Source of the DNA: Draconibacterium sp.
GTDB taxonomy: Bacteria; Bacteroidota; Bacteroidia; Bacteroidales; Prolixibacteraceae
Assembly (NCBI GenBank): GCA_027011835.1
Contig: JALUZN010000358.1
Coordinates: 1-6,917 of the forward strand
Length of the DNA: 6,917 nucleotides
Direction: 5' to 3'
Made by a program: the position numbers and the translations under genes. The notes under the pieces were generated by a model. It saw nothing but the letters and a program-made list of their open reading frames with translations, was not told where the DNA came from and did not search any database. Shown here piece after piece: positions 6,429 through 6,917 of the stretch; the first letter of the stretch is position 1, and each line of letters opens with the position of its first letter.

Positions 6429-6545
6429 ATGTTATTAAAATTGGGAGTGTTTGCTTTTTTATTCGTGCTTAGAAGTATCTTAACGATTGATTCATTCAAA
6501 ATAAGATTGAGCTCGCTTCATAATTCGGGTTGGTTCAATATTTAA
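6429..6545 (+). CDS. Doubtful 38-residue ORF with a hydrophobic N-terminus
   Basis: ATG 6429 opens a 38-codon frame, with MLLKLGVFAFLFVLRSILTI at its N-terminus, ending at TAA 6543-6545. A TTG at 6408 in the same frame would add LKKNKNK and make it look like a signal peptide. The upstream run is A-rich (aaagaacaaaaac), which Bacteroidota can use for translation. It could be a small membrane peptide, the decayed front end of a lost exported protein, or chance in AT-rich DNA. I favour the last two. No family is recognised. Confidence 0.2.
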   Translation: MLLKLGVFAFLFVLRSILTIDSFKIRLSSLHNSGWFNI

Positions 6546-6840
6546 ATAGATTTCCAGGGGCATTTAAACTTTTTGGTTGCCAGCCAGATAGAGGTTATAA
6601 TGTTACTTTTGCCCTATAGGACGGATTTACTTTTTGGCTTAATCAAAAAAATAAACAAAAAGCACAATGCTGCGTTCGCTTCACTTGGAAAAGCTACGCA
6701 AATCAAATTTCTGCATACGCATCTGAGAAAGCCACAAAGTATGACCTCCGGCAGGGGAAAAGCCAATTCATTAAAAATTGAATTGCCCCACCAAACCCGA
6801 TAATTTACCAAAACAATTAACGCGATTGATAGTCATTTTG
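6546..6840. other. Intergenic stretch without a convincing gene
   Basis: Both strands have frames of 65-76 codons here, but both would start at TTG and neither encodes a recognisable protein. The part at about 6660-6760 is noticeably less AT-rich than the bases around it. It ends in a bulged hairpin (6754-6789). This looks like an extragenic repeat or the remains of a mobile or duplicated sequence rather than a gene. Confidence 0.4.
6754..6789. repeat. Bulged inverted repeat (hairpin)
   Basis: CAATTCA at 6764-6770 pairs with TGAATTG at 6779-6785 across an 8-base loop. GGGG at 6754-6757 can pair with CCCC at 6786-6789, leaving a 6-base bulge on one side. No T-run follows on either strand, so it is not a standard terminator. 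Its role is unknown. Confidence 0.55.
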
Positions 6841-6847
6841 GGTGTAA

Positions 6848-6902
6848 TGGACAAATTGGTTGTTTTTTCAAGCAACTATTGTTCAAGTGGACAAAATGGT
6901 TG
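6848..6902 (+). repeat. Two direct repeats 40 bp apart, possible mobile-element end
   Basis: TGGACAAATTGGTTG (6848-6862) recurs as TGGACAAAATGGTTG (6888-6902), with one mismatch and starts exactly 40 bp apart. Each is followed by a T-rich run. TTCAAG also occurs twice between them (6867-6872 and 6882-6887). Several copies of a short repeat close to an end are typical of IS21-family elements, so the window may run into such an element on the right. No transposase gene is in view, so the assignment is tentative. Confidence 0.35.
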
Positions 6903-6917
6903 GTCTTTTTATTAACA

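Noticed and set aside
6573..6811. Overlapping frames of 76 (+) and 65 (-) codons as genes
   Set aside because: Both start at TTG, have no recognisable domain and overlap each other. They look like chance openness in a less AT-rich stretch.
1..6917. tRNA, rRNA, riboswitch or CRISPR array
   Set aside because: No cloverleaf, conserved rRNA segment, riboswitch core or regularly spaced repeat array was seen on either strand by eye.

Overview
The window looks like a piece of a Bacteroidota chromosome, possibly of the Marinilabiliales/Prolixibacteraceae type (the phylum is well supported, the order is a guess). The reasons are AT-rich DNA, almost no Shine-Dalgarno sequences, a signal peptide ending in the phylum-typical FSQ, a Bacteroidales-style GG-leader peptide, and a sigma factor plus membrane anti-sigma-like gene pair.

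Layout, left to right. (1) Positions 1-948 (+): the 3' part of a THUMP-domain RNA methyltransferase of the RlmL type, a housekeeping gene that marks the left edge. A hairpin over its stop codon can terminate transcription in both directions. (2) Positions 1020-1172 (-): a 50-codon gene for a peptide with a GG-type leader and a strongly acidic 21-residue tail. (3) Positions 1304-4165 (+): divergent from the peptide gene, a 953-residue envelope protein with a signal peptide, TPR repeats, a CHAT (caspase-like) protease domain with His and Cys both present, and a C-terminal membrane anchor. (4) Positions 6263-4193 (-): a two-gene operon convergent with the CHAT gene. It holds an ECF-like sigma factor and, overlapping it by 11 bp, a single-pass membrane protein with three and a half tandem anti-sigma-like modules in the cytoplasm and TPRs outside. 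A strong terminator for this operon is embedded in the last codons of the CHAT gene. (5) Positions 6264-6917: the operon's promoter region, then about 600 bp without a convincing gene. This part holds one doubtful small ORF, a bulged hairpin, and two 15-bp direct repeats 40 bp apart that may be a mobile-element end.

The most interesting signal is a bipartite motif, GGGTTACCTTTTTA-N9-GAAT, found upstream of both the peptide gene and the sigma gene with identical spacing and orientation. It makes a good candidate promoter for the sigma factor encoded here. That would tie the separately transcribed genes into one autoregulated module: sigma factor -> sigma operon and GG peptide, with a periplasmic CHAT protease and a periplasmic TPR receptor. 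My working model, which is inference only, is an envelope signalling or peptide-maturation system. In it the CHAT protease acts on the peptide and/or the anti-sigma-like protein, and the TPR domains of the two membrane proteins meet in the periplasm. CHAT proteins, ECF sigma factors and GG precursors are each known families; I do not know of a description of this combination.
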